Below are positions 62,928-64,000 of a stretch of 64,000 nucleotides of DNA, one piece after another. Source of the stretch: Burkholderia diffusa (lineage in GTDB: Bacteria > Pseudomonadota > Gammaproteobacteria > Burkholderiales > Burkholderiaceae); NCBI RefSeq assembly GCF_001718315.1, contig NZ_CP013363.1, positions 992,001 to 1,056,000 of the forward strand, written 5' to 3'. Under the pieces are notes generated by a model. It was given only the letters and a program-made list of their open reading frames with translations. It ran no database searches and had not been told where the DNA came from. How positions within the stretch are numbered: the first letter of the stretch is position 1; the number at the start of each line of letters is the position of its first letter. Made by a program: the position numbers and the translations under genes.

Positions 62928-63518
62928 ATGAATATATTGTTACGTATCACGCTTTTGATCGCGTATGCGTGTATTTTCCCGTCGGGGGCGCTGGGTAAGA
63001 CGGCTTATCCTGTCGTTCTTTATTGTGATGGGTTCGTTGGTTTTATATATCCGTTCAATCTATACAAAAAGATCGAACCGGCTATCGAGCCTGCGTCCGA
63101 CGGAAAGTTTAGCTTTTACGATTTGGTGAGATATGCTAACAACATTGTCGATTCGATAGCTGTCTGCGGAGATTCATTGTCTACATGTGCTAGAACTGAA
63201 AATCAAGCCAAACCTTACTGGCTCGACGTCGACACCGGCCGCTTAGCCATATTTCATACAACCTCGACAGTAACGCATCGCGAAATTCACGACGGAGACG
63301 TGTACGAAGCTTTCCCGCTATGTCCATCAACGGACAAGCGCGGCAGATCCGATCCTTATGGCGGAGAGTGCTACGCAGCGGTTAAGGCAGCCGGGAATAA
63401 AACTTACTCCCTCGTGTACTGGCTGGGTTCGAGTGAGAGCGCGCGGAGCAGGCCGGCACGTACGCAAGCGGTCAATCGTGCTCGGATGATTATCGATTCA
63501 CTTGGTCGACCGAAGTGA
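62928..63518 (+). CDS. Secreted protein of unknown function, candidate immunity protein 2
   Basis: This 196-aa protein starts at the ATG behind GTTAGGGGGGC and opens with a signal peptide (MNILLRITLLIAYACIFPSGALG). The mature part (VVLYCDGFVGFIYPFN, VCGDSLSTC, AFPLCPSTDK, GGECYAAV) contains several cysteines, suiting periplasmic disulfides. No family is recognised. The upstream frame is continuous with the tssL fragment, but the internal start has the stronger ribosome binding site and a proper signal sequence. The position after an effector gene suggests immunity or cargo-related function. Confidence 0.6.
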   Translation: MNILLRITLLIAYACIFPSGALGKTAYPVVLYCDGFVGFIYPFNLYKKIEPAIEPASDGKFSFYDLVRYANNIVDSIAVCGDSLSTCARTENQAKPYWLDVDTGRLAIFHTTSTVTHREIHDGDVYEAFPLCPSTDKRGRSDPYGGECYAAVKAAGNKTYSLVYWLGSSESARSRPARTQAVNRARMIIDSLGRPK

Positions 63519-63590
63519 AAGCAGTGCAGGCGTTAACGGATATTATTCTTGATGGAGTCGGCTCCGTGGCACAGTGCTAGTGATTTATAA

Positions 63591-64000
63591 GTGAGCAAAA
63601 TTATTTCTATCGCTCTTTTCGTGACATTGCTCGCGACTTCATTTTCAGTGGAATCCACAAAGGGGGCATCAATTGTTACGGAGGTGTCGGATGATGCGGT
63701 GTTTGTGATAACTCCGCCAGGACAGTCTCAGGTACTCCACGTATCACATCTGGTTTCGAAAGATGATATCTCATATGAAGACCTGAATTTTGACGGATAC
63801 ATAGATATAAAAGTATTTAGGTCTGCGGGTAACGTCGAGAAATTTTACGACGTGTATTTGTTCGATGCGGTAACAAAAAGATACGAGCTTAGCAAAGACT
63901 TCAGCAATGTTCCTTGCGTAGCGGCCGATCCGAAGGTGCGTCAGGTCATTGGAGCATGCTTTCACACTAGTGCATGTGAGAACTGGATAGAGCGCTATTC
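63591..64000 (+). CDS. XAC2610-like secreted protein, candidate immunity protein 3 (runs off right edge)
   Basis: From a GTG at 63591, 136 codons are visible: a signal peptide (KIISIALFVTLLATSFSVES), then DDISYEDLNFDGYIDIKVF with a calcium-loop-like D-x-N-x-D-G-x-x-D at residues 64-72. FYDVYLFDAVTKRYELSKDF and VPCVAADPKVRQVIGACFH follow. This pattern resembles the XAC2610 family, whose Xanthomonas founder neutralises a GH19-type antibacterial effector. An in-frame stop lies just before the GTG, fixing the upstream limit; the ribosome binding site is weak. The C-terminus is outside the window. Family resemblance is from memory, not a search. Confidence 0.65.
   Translation, partial: MSKIISIALFVTLLATSFSVESTKGASIVTEVSDDAVFVITPPGQSQVLHVSHLVSKDDISYEDLNFDGYIDIKVFRSAGNVEKFYDVYLFDAVTKRYELSKDFSNVPCVAADPKVRQVIGACFHTSACENWIERY

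Noticed and set aside
1-64000. CRISPR arrays, rRNA or tRNA genes, intact insertion sequences, riboswitches
   Set aside because: Looked for throughout; no regularly spaced repeats, cloverleaf-like sequences, transposase genes or recognisable riboswitch cores were seen.

Overview
The window looks like a piece of a secondary replicon from a Burkholderia cepacia complex-type bacterium. Base composition is high in G+C over most of its length. The gene families are typical of that group: Gram-negative porins, a split hpaG1/hpaG2 homoprotocatechuate cluster, a levansucrase/GH32 pair and an orphan vgrG island. It is dense with regulators and catabolic operons. No rRNA, tRNA, CRISPR array or intact insertion sequence was seen. 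This assignment is inferred from gene content and codon use, not from a database search.

Layout, left to right. 1-2.8 kb: the start of an ftsI-type penicillin-binding protein gene running off the left edge, a small unknown gene, and a stand-alone extended SDR. 2.9-9.4 kb: the hpaR regulator and the hpaG1-G2-E-D-F-H-I operon for meta-cleavage of homoprotocatechuate (the 4-hydroxyphenylacetate hydroxylase genes are absent). 9.5-11.6 kb: an AraC regulator divergent from a small protein and a quinone-oxidoreductase-like MDR. 11.8-19.4 kb: an FbpABC-type ABC importer with a porin, divergent from a TctD/TctE-like two-component pair.

19.4-32.7 kb is a large organosulfur locus. Eight minus-strand genes encode an SsuD-like flavin monooxygenase, a class II aldolase-family protein, an SsuABC-like importer, a membrane-anchored cytochrome c, a second binding protein and a MOSC protein. 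Facing them are an SfnB-like flavoprotein, a LysR regulator, a Gln-type thiol dioxygenase (probably 3-mercaptopropionate rather than cysteine dioxygenase) and a four-domain rhodanese. Together they would import organic sulfur compounds, oxidise them and handle the released sulfur.

32.7-46.4 kb: a decayed glycerophosphodiesterase gene, a squalene/phytoene synthase, a porin with a strong terminator, a TetR-controlled MFP-ABC-OMF efflux operon, a cupin, an AhpD-like protein, a MocR regulator, a LysR regulator and an SDR. 46.5-51.1 kb: secreted GH32 and GH68 enzymes and a LacI repressor, with two CAAACCGGTTTG operators 22 bp apart between them. 51.1-56.1 kb: a DJ-1/PfpI protein and an old yellow enzyme behind duplicated TAGAC-N5-GTCTA sites, an AI-2E family transporter, a lipoprotein and an SDR.

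56.1-64.0 kb is a lower-G+C type VI secretion island: PAAR tip, VgrG, and a probable peptidoglycan-degrading effector combining an M23-like domain, an EF-hand and a GH19-like domain. It is followed by three signal-peptide-bearing immunity candidates. One resembles the XAC2610 family, known as the immunity partner of a GH19-type antibacterial effector in Xanthomonas. A truncated TssL/DotU fragment lies between them, marking a recombination scar. This is the most exciting part of the window.
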